Below the pieces are notes generated by a model that had not been told where the DNA came from, did no database searches, and saw only the letters and a program-made list of their open reading frames with translations. A program made the position numbers and the translations under genes. Shown in pieces: positions 44,805 through 54,064 of a DNA stretch of 64,000 nt. This stretch comes from Pseudophaeobacter profundi (lineage in GTDB: Bacteria; Pseudomonadota; Alphaproteobacteria; Rhodobacterales; Rhodobacteraceae). Position 1 is the stretch's first letter, and each line of letters opens with the position of its first letter. The stretch is from positions 1 to 64,000 of the forward strand of contig NZ_JARJEF010000008.1 in the NCBI RefSeq assembly GCF_029697505.1, in the 5' to 3' direction.

Positions 44805-45986
44805 TTAGACGCCGCGTGCCAACGCATCGGCCAGATCTGTGCGCTCCCAGCTGAAGCCACCATCAGCGTCAGGCTCGCGGCCAAAGTGGCCATAGGCGGC
44901 GGTGCGCTGATAGATCGGCTTGTTCAGGCCCAGGTGCTGGCGAATGCCACGCGGGGTCAGATCCATCGCCTGGGCAATGGAGCGTTCAATCGCCGCCGGG
45001 TCGACCTCACCGGTGCCATGGGTGTCGGCATAAATCGACAGCGGTTCCGAAACGCCGATCGCATACGACAGCTGAATGGTGCAGCGCTCGGCCATGCCGG
45101 CAGCAACCACATTCTTGGCCAGATAGCGCGCCGCATAGGCCGCCGAACGGTCAACCTTGGTCGGATCCTTGCCCGAGAACGCACCGCCGCCATGCGGGGC
45201 CGCACCGCCGTAGGTATCAACGATGATCTTGCGCCCGGTAAGACCCGCATCGCCATCCGGACCACCAATGACAAATTTGCCGGTTGGATTGACGTGCCAG
45301 ATGGTCTCTTCCGTCAGCCAGCCTTCGGGCAGGACTTCGTGGAAATAGGGTGCAACGATGGCACGGATGTCTTGCGACGTCAGGCTTTCATCCAGATGCT
45401 GTGTCGACAGCACGAGCGAGCCGATCCGCACCGGTTTGCCATTTTCATAGACCACCGAAAGCTGTGATTTGGCGTCCGGGCCAAGCGCTGGCTCGGTGCC
45501 ATTTTTGCGAACCTCTGCAAGGCGGCGCAGCACCGCGTGGCTATAGTGGATCGGCGCGGGCATCAGCTGTGGCGTCTCGGTAGAGGCATGGCCAAACATG
45601 ATGCCCTGATCGCCGGCACCTTCATCTTTGCCCTCCGAGGCATTCACGCCCTGGGCAATATGCGCTGACTGTTCGTGCAACAGGTTGGTCACTTCCACCG
45701 TTTCATGGTGGAACTTGTCCTGCTCATAGCCAATATCTTTGATACAGGCCCGGATAATGCCATCAATGCGCCCCATGTAATCGTGCAGCTTATCCTGATC
45801 CGACAGGCCCACCTCACCGCCAATCACAACGCGGTTGGTGGTGGCGAAGGTTTCCGCTGCAACCCGCGCTTCGGGCTCTTCCGCCAAGAAGGCGTCAAGC
45901 ACCGCATCCGAAATCTGATCGCAGACCTTGTCCGGGTGACCTTCAGAAACGGATTCCGAAGTGAAAATATAGTTCTTACGAGACAT
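44805..45986 (-). CDS. metK: S-adenosylmethionine synthetase
   Basis: A 393-residue enzyme making SAM from ATP and methionine. [32 protein letters not shown] is the N-terminal substrate block, [12 protein letters not shown] and [19 protein letters not shown] are the two other signatures. I start at MSRKNY (45986), immediately downstream of a SAM/SAH riboswitch whose 3' strand includes the ribosome binding site; the longer frame would run through that RNA. It ends 24 bp before a strong terminator, so it is probably a separate transcription unit. Confidence 0.97.
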   Translation of the reverse strand: MSRKNYIFTSESVSEGHPDKVCDQISDAVLDAFLAEEPEARVAAETFATTNRVVIGGEVGLSDQDKLHDYMGRIDGIIRACIKDIGYEQDKFHHETVEVTNLLHEQSAHIAQGVNASEGKDEGAGDQGIMFGHASTETPQLMPAPIHYSHAVLRRLAEVRKNGTEPALGPDAKSQLSVVYENGKPVRIGSLVLSTQHLDESLTSQDIRAIVAPYFHEVLPEGWLTEETIWHVNPTGKFVIGGPDGDAGLTGRKIIVDTYGGAAPHGGGAFSGKDPTKVDRSAAYAARYLAKNVVAAGMAERCTIQLSYAIGVSEPLSIYADTHGTGEVDPAAIERSIAQAMDLTPRGIRQHLGLNKPIYQRTAAYGHFGREPDADGGFSWERTDLADALARGV

Positions 45987-45992
45987 GAAAAT

Positions 45993-46034
45993 GCTCCATT
46001 GGGTTAACCTCATCACGCCAGGAAGCCGTTGTGA
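45993..46034 (-). ncRNA. SAM/SAH riboswitch upstream of metK
   Basis: On the minus strand the leader begins TCACAACGGCTTCCTGGCGTGA: the TCAC / GTGA arms form the single stem, and the loop carries the conserved ACGGCTTCCTGGC core. About 13 bases later CAATGGAGCA contains the GGAG ribosome binding site, which can pair with TTCC of the loop as an H-type pseudoknot. This is the known consensus of the SAM/SAH riboswitch, reported mainly before metK in Rhodobacterales. Ligand binding would hide the ribosome binding site and reduce MetK synthesis. Confidence 0.9.
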
Positions 46035-46103
46035 GAGGAATTCCTTTCTGAGGTACGCTGGGCTGCCCCAGAGGTCAAACACTATTCCAAGGAGGTTAAG
46101 CCC

Positions 46104-47633
46104 CTATGAGCGAGACACAAGGCCGCGCCGCCCCCAGGTCGCCGTCAGCGCCAGCAGGATGCACAGGACGAATACCGGCGCATCGCCCGTGCGACTGTAT
46201 AGCGTTGCGGCCAGCGGTTTGGGCAGAGAGGCATCAATGGCACCGGCCACGCCCAGCGGCAGGCTTTCGCGGATTCGGCCATAGGGATCAATCATCGCGC
46301 TGATCCCGGTATTGGCAACGCGCACCATCGGCAGCCCCTGTTCAGCCGCGCGCATGCGCGCCTGCACCAAATGCTGATAGGGGCCAGAACGGGTGCCAAA
46401 CCAGGCATCATTGGTGATCTGGATCAGCATATCCGGCCGCGCTGGGGCGGCGTTCACATCGCGGGCAAAAACCGCCTCATAGCAGATCAGCGGCAGCGCC
46501 TGGCCAATGCCAAGATCCATCAGCACCGCCCCTGGTCCCGCCGTATAGCCTGCCCCCGCCTGGGCGGCAAAACCGTGGATGCCAAAGCGGGCCATGACAT
46601 TCCCAAAAGGGACGTATTCGCCAAAAGGCACCAGGTGCGCCTTATCGTAGATCTGATCGACCCGGCCCTGCCCGGTCAACAATACCGCCGAATTGAAATA
46701 GCGCCCCTGATCGCGCCGCTGAATACCTAGCAACACAGGCTGCCCACCGACCTGCGCCGCGATGGCAGACAGGGCGTCTTCGGCATCGTTGAGCAACTGC
46801 GGCACCGAGGTTTCCGGCCAAAGGATCAAATCCGGCTGTGCCTGGCCTGGCGCCCCGTCACCCGCGCTCAGCTCTATCGCGCGACGGACAAAATCCCAGC
46901 GCCGCTCGGGCAGCCATTTTTCTGCCTGGGGCGCATTGGGCTGTACCAGCCGCAGCAGATGTGGGCTCATCTCTGGTTCCGGGGGACGGCTGAGCAGGGC
47001 ATAGCCCGCCAGCGCCACCACCAGCAGCGGCGATACCGCCAGCAAAGGCCGACGCCGCAATAGCGCCAGCGGCAGCGTCAACACCAGGGTCAGCAACGCC
47101 ACCCCCTGTTCCCCCACAAAGGGCAGCAGCCGCGCTACCGGAGTGTCGATCCAGAACTGGGCAAATCCCGCCCAGGGAAATCCGGTAAACAGATAGGCGC
47201 GGCCAAATTCCGCCAGCGCCCAAAGCGCAATCAGCAAAACCAGCCGATGCCCCCCCCGCGCCCAGCGTGCCGCCAGACCAAAGGCCAACGCCCAGAACAG
47301 GGCCAGCCCCGCCGCCAGAAAGACCAGTGCAAAAGGTGCCATCCAGGCATAGCGCGCAGCATCAATCTGAAAGGGTTCAACAATCCAGGACAGACCAAAG
47401 CTGAAATAGCCCAGCCCCGCGAATAATCCAATACCAGCCCCTTGCATCGCAGAGCGCGCCCAAAGCACCAGCGCCCCGATACCACCAAAGGCCAGCGGCA
47501 GGCCCCACAAGATATGAAAAGGGGCCAGCGACACCGACAACAAGGCCCCCAGCCCAAAGGCAGAAAAACTCGCCAGCCAGGTCGGGCGATGCGCTGCAGC
47601 ACGCCGGGATCGTGCCCAGAAACCGGTGCTCAC
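46104..47633 (-). CDS. lnt: apolipoprotein N-acyltransferase
   Basis: A 509-residue inner-membrane enzyme that adds the third acyl chain to lipoproteins, using phospholipid as donor. About seven hydrophobic segments occupy residues 20-210, followed by a periplasmic nitrilase-like domain with the triad Glu in LWPETS, Lys in YDKAHLVPFGEY and Cys in PLICYEAVF. NDAWFG and a final transmembrane segment are present. It overlaps corC by four bases, and is followed by metK with its riboswitch. Confidence 0.94.
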   Translation of the reverse strand: MSTGFWARSRRAAAHRPTWLASFSAFGLGALLSVSLAPFHILWGLPLAFGGIGALVLWARSAMQGAGIGLFAGLGYFSFGLSWIVEPFQIDAARYAWMAPFALVFLAAGLALFWALAFGLAARWARGGHRLVLLIALWALAEFGRAYLFTGFPWAGFAQFWIDTPVARLLPFVGEQGVALLTLVLTLPLALLRRRPLLAVSPLLVVALAGYALLSRPPEPEMSPHLLRLVQPNAPQAEKWLPERRWDFVRRAIELSAGDGAPGQAQPDLILWPETSVPQLLNDAEDALSAIAAQVGGQPVLLGIQRRDQGRYFNSAVLLTGQGRVDQIYDKAHLVPFGEYVPFGNVMARFGIHGFAAQAGAGYTAGPGAVLMDLGIGQALPLICYEAVFARDVNAAPARPDMLIQITNDAWFGTRSGPYQHLVQARMRAAEQGLPMVRVANTGISAMIDPYGRIRESLPLGVAGAIDASLPKPLAATLYSRTGDAPVFVLCILLALTATWGRRGLVSRS

Positions 47634-48532
47634 GCGGCGGGATCCGGCATCATCACCCGCAGCCGCTTGATGCGGCGGGGATCGGCATCCATGACCTCGA
47701 ATTCGGGCCCGTCAGGGTGTACGATGACCTCTCCGCGCGCCGGAACTCGGCCGCAAAGCATAAAGACCAGACCGCCAAGACTGTCGATTTCTTCAGCATC
47801 CACATCTTCGTGGCCAGTGAGCGAGCAGCCAATCTCGGCCTCGAACTCGGCCAGGGGGGTGCGGGCCAGCGCGATATAGCAGCCGGCCTTTTCCTGATAC
47901 CAGGTCTGGTCTTCGCCAGGATCGTGTTCATCCTCGATTTCCCCGATCACCTGTTCGATCAGATCTTCGATGGTGACCAGCCCGTCAACGCCGCCATATT
48001 CGTCAATCACCAGCGCCATGTGGCGGCGCTCTGCCTGCATTTTGGCCAGCAAAACACCAATGGGCATCGAGGGTGGCACAAAGAGCAGAGGCCGCAGCAT
48101 CTCAGACAGTTCAAACGGCTTGCTGCCACCGTTGAACCCATGGGTCAGGGCAAAATCCTTGAGGTGGGCAAAGCCAAGCGGCGTGTCCAGCGTGCCCTCA
48201 TAGACCGGGATGCGGGTAAAGCCGCTGTCGCGGAACACCTGCACCAGGTCATCGCGATCAATCGAAACTGGCACCGAGAGAATTTCCGCAGCGGGAATAG
48301 CCACGTCTTCGACCCGCATCCGACGCAGGTTCATCATGCCACGAGATTGGAACTCAGGGCTTGGACCCTGCGCCACTGGTGGCTCTTGCTCGGGGGGGGA
48401 ATCCGGCGTGAAAGCGCCAAAAATACGCTCCCACAAGCTTGGTTGTTGTACAACACCTGCTTCTGCCGTGGTCTTGCCAATGTTCTGGAGCGCGCCATGC
48501 GCCGCGTTAGAACTGCCTTCTATTTCGCCCAT
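47630..48532 (-). CDS. CorC-type CBS-domain transporter-associated protein
   Basis: A 300-residue soluble CorC/HlyC-type protein. Two CBS domains (about residues 70-200; VSIDRDDLVQVFRDSGFTRIPVYEG and MALVIDEYGGVDGLVTIEDLIEQVIGEI) precede a CorC_HlyC domain (DSLGGLVFMLCGRVPARGEV). Proteins of this type relate to Mg2+/Co2+ efflux, but this one lacks a membrane (DUF21) part. I start at MGEIEG (48532) with AGGACAG upstream; a start at 48568 would overlap ybeY. The ybeZ-ybeY-corC-lnt order is the standard proteobacterial one. Confidence 0.88.
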   Translation of the reverse strand: MGEIEGSSNAAHGALQNIGKTTAEAGVVQQPSLWERIFGAFTPDSPPEQEPPVAQGPSPEFQSRGMMNLRRMRVEDVAIPAAEILSVPVSIDRDDLVQVFRDSGFTRIPVYEGTLDTPLGFAHLKDFALTHGFNGGSKPFELSEMLRPLLFVPPSMPIGVLLAKMQAERRHMALVIDEYGGVDGLVTIEDLIEQVIGEIEDEHDPGEDQTWYQEKAGCYIALARTPLAEFEAEIGCSLTGHEDVDAEEIDSLGGLVFMLCGRVPARGEVIVHPDGPEFEVMDADPRRIKRLRVMMPDPAA

Positions 48533-48554
48533 CTGTCCTATCCAAAATGCCCCG

Positions 48555-49067
48555 TCAGAGGCGGTCATCAACAGTATATGGGTCATCCAGACCCAAATTG
48601 CCAAGTATCTTGACCTCCAAGCCTTCCATTACTGTGGCATCAAGGTCGCTAATGTGGTCATAACCCAGAAGATGCAACACTCCATGAACGACCAAGTGCC
48701 GCAAATGATCAGCCAAAGGCTTTTTTGCGGCATCCGCCTCGCGCTGGCAGGTCTCATAGGCGATTGCGATATCGCCCAGCGGGATTTCCCCGGTAAAATC
48801 TGTCTCGGGTCGTCGCGGCTGGCCGCCAGGTTCTGCAGCCGCCAGATCTTCGGCTGGCCAGCTTAACACATTGGTGGCGGTAGGCTTGTCGCGGAACTCA
48901 TCATTCAACGCACAGATCTGGGCATCATCACAGGCCAGCAGGGCGATTTCGCAGGCCTCTGGATCCAGCTCAAAATGCGCCAGCACCGCCAGGACCGCCT
49001 GGCTTGCCAGCCTGTCCAGCCCAGCCTCTTGCCAGCGGCTGTCTTCAATTGTGATCTCCAACGCCAT
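48555..49067 (-). CDS. ybeY: endoribonuclease YbeY
   Basis: A 170-residue single-strand endoribonuclease for 16S rRNA 3' maturation and ribosome quality control. The zinc site HGVLHLLGYDH (H128, H132, H138) and the NDEFR and TNVLSWP substrate regions are intact, with FTGEIPLGDIAIAYETC typical of the family. It lies between phoH and corC, an arrangement conserved across proteobacteria. Confidence 0.95.
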   Translation of the reverse strand: MALEITIEDSRWQEAGLDRLASQAVLAVLAHFELDPEACEIALLACDDAQICALNDEFRDKPTATNVLSWPAEDLAAAEPGGQPRRPETDFTGEIPLGDIAIAYETCQREADAAKKPLADHLRHLVVHGVLHLLGYDHISDLDATVMEGLEVKILGNLGLDDPYTVDDRL

Positions 49068-49133
49068 CGCCTGCGGCCTCTCTGCTCATGTCAGCCCCCA
49101 CAAAGTCCAGCGCGGCTGCTTGCGCAGCAAACC

Positions 49134-50141
49134 TCAGGCCGGGGGTGTTTCTGCGTCATAGGCTTCGATGATGGCGGCGACAAGCGGATGTCGCACCACA
49201 TCGCGGGCGGTAAAGTAATTGAAGCTGATTTTGGAGATCGGCGAGAGCAGCCGCTCCGCATCAGCCAAGCCCGAGGTGACGCCGCGTGGCAGGTCAACCT
49301 GGGTGCGATCCCCGGTCACCACCATGCGTGATCCCTCGCCCAGGCGGGTCAGGAACATTTTCATCTGCATCGAAGTGGCATTCTGCGCCTCGTCAAGCAC
49401 CACAAAGGCGTTTGACAGCGTCCGCCCCCGCATAAAGGCCAGTGGGGCGATTTCGATCTGCTTTTCCTCCAACAGCTTGGCCAACTGCTTGCCCGGCAGA
49501 AAATCATTCAGCGCATCATAAAGCGGCTGCATATAGGGATCGACCTTATCCTTCATGTCGCCGGGCAAATAGCCAAGCTTCTCGCCCGCCTCGACCGCAG
49601 GGCGCGACAGGATGATCTTGTCGACCTGACCGGTAATGAAGAGATTCACCCCAACAGCCACCGCCAAATAGGTTTTACCGGTACCTGCAGGGCCAATGCC
49701 AAAGGCCAGCTCATGCTCAAAAAGCGACCGAACATAGGCCTTTTGCGCGTCGGTACGCGGCTCTACCAGTTTTTTACGGGTCTTGATCTCGACCTGCCCG
49801 CCCATGAACATCTCAAGCTGGTCATCGCGGGTTTCTTCTGGCCCATGGCCCATGCGCAGTTCCCGGTCAACATCGCCGTGTTCGACGCTGCGGCCAGTTT
49901 CCAGCCGATCATAAAGCGCCGTCAGCACCTCTACCGCTTGATCCCGCGCGGCGTCCTCTCCCATGACCAAAAGCTGGTTGCCCCGGCGCACGATCTGCAC
50001 GCCGATGTTTTTTTCGATCTCCGACAGGTTGCGATCATATTCACCGCACAGGTCAATCAGCAGGCGGTTATCAGGAAATTCAAGCAGAGCTTCTTGCGCG
50101 CTCTGGGTGGTTGGCGGCTGGATCCGGGCGCTTGTGGCCAA
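49134..50141 (-). CDS. PhoH-family ATPase (YbeZ)
   Basis: A 335-residue PhoH protein. An N-terminal KH-like part is followed by a P-loop ATPase with Walker A GPAGTGKTYLA and Walker B VLDEAQNAT; GDRTQVDLP and SRPAVEAGEKLGYLPGDM are family blocks. It acts with YbeY in ribosome-related RNA metabolism in other bacteria. It is 66 bp upstream of ybeY and follows the terminator of the lipoprotein gene. Regulation by phosphate starvation is not implied by the name. Confidence 0.93.
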   Translation of the reverse strand: MATSARIQPPTTQSAQEALLEFPDNRLLIDLCGEYDRNLSEIEKNIGVQIVRRGNQLLVMGEDAARDQAVEVLTALYDRLETGRSVEHGDVDRELRMGHGPEETRDDQLEMFMGGQVEIKTRKKLVEPRTDAQKAYVRSLFEHELAFGIGPAGTGKTYLAVAVGVNLFITGQVDKIILSRPAVEAGEKLGYLPGDMKDKVDPYMQPLYDALNDFLPGKQLAKLLEEKQIEIAPLAFMRGRTLSNAFVVLDEAQNATSMQMKMFLTRLGEGSRMVVTGDRTQVDLPRGVTSGLADAERLLSPISKISFNYFTARDVVRHPLVAAIIEAYDAETPPA

Positions 50142-50235
50142 TTGGGGCTCCTGAATTTGAGGTTTACCTCCCCAGTCTGCCCCCGCCCATGCGCAGGCGC
50201 AAGCGGGCGCGGTGCAAATTCACACAAAAGATACA

Positions 50236-50264
50236 AAATGGCCGCCCGAGACAGGCGGCCATTT
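50236..50264 (-). terminator. terminator after the lipoprotein gene
   Basis: A perfect 11-bp stem AAATGGCCGCC / GGCGGCCATTT with a 7-base loop lies 35 bp after the stop codon and is followed on the minus strand by TTTGTATCTTTTG. Confidence 0.85.
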
Positions 50265-50299
50265 CAAAAGCAAAGGCAAGCAGGGTTGCGATCTGCACC

Positions 50300-50605
50300 C
50301 TACAGTGCGTCAGGCAAACTCGACCCGTCTTTGAAAGGTCCAGTCGCCACATTGCGCGGCAGTGGGCTGTTGCAAACGGGTTTGCCATCGGGGGTGCGCC
50401 GCAGATCAGCATAGCCTTCGAGGCCATCATCAATGATCCAGTGTTCACAGCCCTGCGGATCCACCCAGATACCCGCTGTCATATTCGACAGATGCGAGTT
50501 GGAGCTATCCCCGGCGTGCTGATCACGGGTCTTGTCATAGGTAACACCACAGGCCGACACGGATGCCAAGGCAAGGGACAGAGCGGTTGCTTTGAAAAAA
50601 TGCAT
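50300..50605 (-). CDS. small lipoprotein sharing a motif with the adjacent OmpA-like protein
   Basis: A 101-residue lipoprotein with a Sec/lipobox signal (ALSLALASVSACG, Cys about 19). The mature part contains GIWVDPQGCEHWIIDDG, LEGYADLRRTPDGKPVC, nearly the same as a segment in the OmpA-like protein encoded just upstream. The shared Trp, Asp, Cys and His positions suggest a common small domain, perhaps with a disulfide between its two Cys. I start at 50605 (AAGGA seven bases upstream) instead of ATG 50620. Function unknown; an envelope role is inferred. Confidence 0.75.
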   Translation of the reverse strand: MHFFKATALSLALASVSACGVTYDKTRDQHAGDSSNSHLSNMTAGIWVDPQGCEHWIIDDGLEGYADLRRTPDGKPVCNSPLPRNVATGPFKDGSSLPDAL

Positions 50606-50619
50606 CTTGATGTCCTTCA

Positions 50620-51201
50620 TTAGCGCAAGCAGTAGATTTCGACGCGGCGGTTTTGCGCCATATTGGCAGCGCTGGTATTTGGCACCCGTGGGTCGCGCTC
50701 ACCATAGGCGCGAATATCTGCAATGCGCGCGCCGACAGACTTGGCGACCCCGGCGACCGCATTGGCACGCCGCTGCGACAGGGCGATATTATATTCGTCA
50801 GAGGCACGGCTATCTGTATGACCCGCAACCACAAAGGAGCGCACCTGCCCCTTGTTGGATTTAAAGAACTCTTGCAGGCGGGACTTACCAGCGGCGCTGA
50901 TATAGGATTTATCGGTGGCAAAAAACTGATCTGTTTCCATCACCCCGCAGAGATTGCCACGGCGGCACACCGGCTTGCCATCCGGTGTCACATGCGGCGT
51001 CATGTAGCCCTCGGCGCCATCATCCATGACCCAATGTTCACAGCCATCCGGGTCAACCCAGATTGTGGGCACATAGCGTTCCCCCACGATGGTGCGCTGA
51101 CCTGTGGTGGCGTTTTGCGCCTGAACCGATGCCGCCGTCAGGCTCAGCGCGGCCGCAGCAGCGGCCAGCACAACGCGCATATTCTTTGTCTTAAATATCA
51201 T
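50620..51201 (-). CDS. OmpA-family outer-membrane protein with an extra Cys-His motif
   Basis: A 193-residue protein with signal peptide (MRVVLAAAAAALSLTAASVQAQ), then the motif IWVDPDGCEHWVMDDG / EGY..HVTPDGKPVC, and a C-terminal OmpA-like domain (residues about 90-193) with the peptidoglycan-binding GHTDSRASDEYNIALSQRRANAV block. It binds peptidoglycan and probably attaches the outer membrane. The lipoprotein gene downstream shares the central motif and overlaps or abuts this stop, so the two are likely to work together. Start is ATG 51201, or GTG 51204. Confidence 0.85.
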   Translation of the reverse strand: MIFKTKNMRVVLAAAAAALSLTAASVQAQNATTGQRTIVGERYVPTIWVDPDGCEHWVMDDGAEGYMTPHVTPDGKPVCRRGNLCGVMETDQFFATDKSYISAAGKSRLQEFFKSNKGQVRSFVVAGHTDSRASDEYNIALSQRRANAVAGVAKSVGARIADIRAYGERDPRVPNTSAANMAQNRRVEIYCLR

Positions 51202-51498
51202 CACAACCAGATTTCCTTCACCTAAGTCCCCCCAGGGAGCTTGCCGCTTAAAATTCCTAACACTCAGGTTATCAGCAACAATCTACACGGTTTTTATCTA
51301 AAAACAGCCCCCACTCAGGCAGGCATCCGGCATGACTATGCGATTTTAAGCAACACTCGTACAGCTTTATTGAAATTGTCGCCAAAGGCGCTGCAATAAT
51401 GACTCACCTCCTGCAATGGGAAGCGAGGGCCAAACAGATTTCCCCGTGAAATCAATCGTCAACCGGGACCCTAAGAATCACTAGGGCCCAGGGCTGCG

Positions 51499-52821
51499 CT
51501 AGTCAATCAACTCACCTGCAAGCGAATTGGTGCGCGATTCAACGATGCGCACCCGTGCCAGATCGCCAGCTTTGCGACCGCAATCAGCCACGTGAACCGC
51601 ATGCAGGTAGTCCGATTTTCCCAGCATCTGACCGGCTTCGCGCCCAGGCTTTTCAAACAGAACCCCAACCTCGCGGCCAACCATACTGTCCTGGATCTCG
51701 CGCTGCTGCCGGGTCAAGAGCGCCTGCAGACGTTGCAACCGATCATCGGCCTCGGCCGGGTCCACCTGGGGGCGTTCGGCAGCTGGCGTTCCGGGACGGG
51801 TGGAATATTTAAAGGAATAGGCAGTGCCGTATTTCACCTCTTCAACCAGATCCAGCGTCGCCTGAAAATCCGCTTCGGTCTCTTCTGGGAAGCCAACAAT
51901 AAAATCCCCCGAGATCAAAATATCGGGGCGTGCCGCCCGGATCCGTTCCAATAGACGCAGATAGCTCTCGGCGGTGTGGCTGCGGTTCATCCGCTTGAGG
52001 ATCCTGTCCGATCCCGCCTGCACCGGCAGATGCAGATAGGGCATCAGCTTCTTGCAAGTCGCATGTGCCTCGATCAGATCATCCATCATGTCGTTGGGGT
52101 GGCTGGTGGTAAAGCGAATGCGCTCCAGCCCATCGACCTTGTCCAGCTCCCAGATCAACTGGGCCAGTGTCATGTCCCCCTGCGGTCCGGCCCCGTGATA
52201 GGCATTGACGTTCTGCCCCAGAAGGGTGATTTCACGCACCCCTCGTTCCACCAGATCGCGCGCCTCGGTAAGGATACGATCCACCGGCCGCGACACCTCG
52301 GCCCCCCGCGTATAGGGCACCACGCAAAAGGCGCAGAACTTATCACAGCCCTCTTGCACCGTCAGAAAGGCCGATGGCCCGCGCGGGGCCTTGGGCCGAC
52401 GCTTGAGCTTCTCGAACTTGTCCTCTTCGGGAAAATCAGTGTCGAGCACCTTTTCCCCGCTGCGCGCCTTCGCTTCCATCTCTGGCAGACGGTGATAGCT
52501 TTGCGGCCCCACAACCAGATCCACCAGCGGCTGGCGGCGCATGATTTCCTGCCCCTCGGCCTGCGCGACACAGCCCGCAACCCCGATTTTCAGATCCGGC
52601 TTTGCCGCCTTCAGCTTTTTGAACCGGCCCAGCTCGGAATAGACCTTCTCGGCGGCCTTTTCCCGAATGTGGCAGGTATTGAGCAGGATCATATCCGCAT
52701 CTTCAACTGATTTGGTCTCGCTATAGCCCTGCGCGCCCAGCTCTTCTGCCATGCGTTCACTGTCATAGACATTCATCTGGCAACCATAGGTCTTGATAAA
52801 CAGCTTCTTGGGCGCGGTCAT
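51499..52821 (-). CDS. miaB: tRNA-2-methylthio-N6-dimethylallyladenosine synthase
   Basis: A 440-residue radical-SAM methylthiotransferase that modifies i6A37 in tRNA. C14 (GCQMN), C50 (NTCHIREKA) and C84 (AGC) bind the auxiliary 4Fe-4S cluster, and C159, C163 and C166 (CDKFCAFC) the radical-SAM cluster; a C-terminal TRAM domain follows. I start at MTAPKKL (52821) because the upstream extension is non-homologous. It is the first gene of the long minus-strand run, ahead of the OmpA-like gene by 294 bp. Confidence 0.96.
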   Translation of the reverse strand: MTAPKKLFIKTYGCQMNVYDSERMAEELGAQGYSETKSVEDADMILLNTCHIREKAAEKVYSELGRFKKLKAAKPDLKIGVAGCVAQAEGQEIMRRQPLVDLVVGPQSYHRLPEMEAKARSGEKVLDTDFPEEDKFEKLKRRPKAPRGPSAFLTVQEGCDKFCAFCVVPYTRGAEVSRPVDRILTEARDLVERGVREITLLGQNVNAYHGAGPQGDMTLAQLIWELDKVDGLERIRFTTSHPNDMMDDLIEAHATCKKLMPYLHLPVQAGSDRILKRMNRSHTAESYLRLLERIRAARPDILISGDFIVGFPEETEADFQATLDLVEEVKYGTAYSFKYSTRPGTPAAERPQVDPAEADDRLQRLQALLTRQQREIQDSMVGREVGVLFEKPGREAGQMLGKSDYLHAVHVADCGRKAGDLARVRIVESRTNSLAGELID

Positions 52822-52957
52822 ATGGTAGGGCCTTCCAGCAGAGGTGGGATACAGGACAAAAACAACGGCCTGCCATAGCGGCAAATCTCGTGGCTTGCAA
52901 TGCAGGCGGGATTACCTGATTTTAGCGGCAAATGCCAGAAAGGCAGAGACAAAGAGC

Positions 52958-53827
52958 ATGATGCATTCTTCGCTGGACGATTTCCTCAAGCAACACAAGG
53001 CGCTACTGGTGACAGGCCCGGTGGCGCTGATCTTTGTCGAGGACGATGTCGAGATTGCCTCGACGCTGCGCCATCACCTGCAATCCGGCTTCACGACGGT
53101 TGTCGCCCTCATGCCCGATGCCTTTGATCTGCCGCGCGACATCAAGCCCAAGGTGCACCGGGTGCCGTTTGATTGCAGCGCGCCTGAACAGGTCTTTGCA
53201 GCAATCAACCAGGTCATTGGGGCCGCCACGCCGGGGTGCTGGCTCTATTATTGCTACAACGCTGAATACCTGTTCTTCCCCTTCTGTGAAACCCGCACCG
53301 TGGCTGAAATGCTGACCTTCCACCGCGAGGAACGGCGCGCTGCTATGCTGACCTATGTGATTGATCTTTATGCCGGGGATCTAACGCAGCACCCCAATGC
53401 CGTCTCACTGGAGACCGCCTATCTGGACAAATCCGGTTACTACGCCCAATCCCGCAACAACGCGCAGGGCGACGCGCCATGTGAGCGGCAGCTGGATTTC
53501 TTTGGCGGGGTACGCTGGCGCCAAGAAGAACACATCCCGCCAGACAGCCGCAAGATAGACCGAATTTCACTATTCCAGGCCAGGGACGGCTTGGTGCTGA
53601 ACGCGAATCACACCTTCAACCTGCAGGAATACAACACCTACGCCTGCCCCTGGCATCACAACCTGACCGCCGCGATCTGCTCCTTCCGCACCGCCAAGGC
53701 GCTGAAACGCAACCCAGGATCGACTTTTGCTATCAGCAGTTTTCGCTGGCACAACTCAACGCCTTTTGAATGGCACTCACGGCAACTGCTCGATCTGGGC
53801 CTGATCGAGCCCGGGCAATGGTTCTGA
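52958..53827 (+). CDS. conserved protein of unknown function, possibly glycosyltransferase-like
   Basis: A 289-residue protein without a firm family assignment. It has an internal block VALIFVEDDVEIASTLRHHLQ, YVIDLYAGDL, and, near the C-terminus, YNTYACPWHHNLTAAICSFRTAKALKRNP with many aromatic and His/Cys residues. The order of blocks reminds me of the Glyco_tranf_2_4-type of GT-A proteins found in Roseobacter genomes, but the DXD motif is not obvious. ATG 52958 or 52961 is chosen over the longer frame. It is divergent from miaB and followed by a hairpin repeat. Confidence 0.55.
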   Translation: MMHSSLDDFLKQHKALLVTGPVALIFVEDDVEIASTLRHHLQSGFTTVVALMPDAFDLPRDIKPKVHRVPFDCSAPEQVFAAINQVIGAATPGCWLYYCYNAEYLFFPFCETRTVAEMLTFHREERRAAMLTYVIDLYAGDLTQHPNAVSLETAYLDKSGYYAQSRNNAQGDAPCERQLDFFGGVRWRQEEHIPPDSRKIDRISLFQARDGLVLNANHTFNLQEYNTYACPWHHNLTAAICSFRTAKALKRNPGSTFAISSFRWHNSTPFEWHSRQLLDLGLIEPGQWF

Positions 53828-53862
53828 CCCCCAGTTTCCTCTCCCCTGTTCAATTTCGCCCA

Positions 53863-53936
53863 CCACTTCATTTGGCCCCAAATATCCCGGGGGTGAATTG
53901 CGCCCCTGGGCGCAAGAGGGGGCAGCGCCCCCCCCT
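53863..53936 (+). repeat. dispersed GC-rich hairpin repeat, copy 2
   Basis: ACTTCATTTGGCCCCAAATATCCCGGGGG is followed by a variable hairpin (TTGCGCCC-CTG-GGCGCAA type) and a terminal hairpin (GGGGGC-AGC-GCCCCC). It shares its first ~29 bases and the last hairpin with the copy at 31377-31433 but has a different, still self-complementary, middle arm. It lies between convergent genes, where it could end both transcripts. Confidence 0.78.
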
Positions 53937-54064
53937 TTAAAGGCAGCCTCGGAGAACGAGAACCTGTCACGTTCATTCGCGTTAAAGCGACAGGCTATCG
54001 TTTGTTGATTTCGCATGTCGAATAGCTCGAAACCGGGAACCACTTTCGAGCGACATACTCTAAA

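Noticed and set aside
47442-48613. plus-strand frames antisense to lnt and corC
   Set aside because: The Lnt triad and the CBS domains lie on the minus strand, and the plus frames have no motif.
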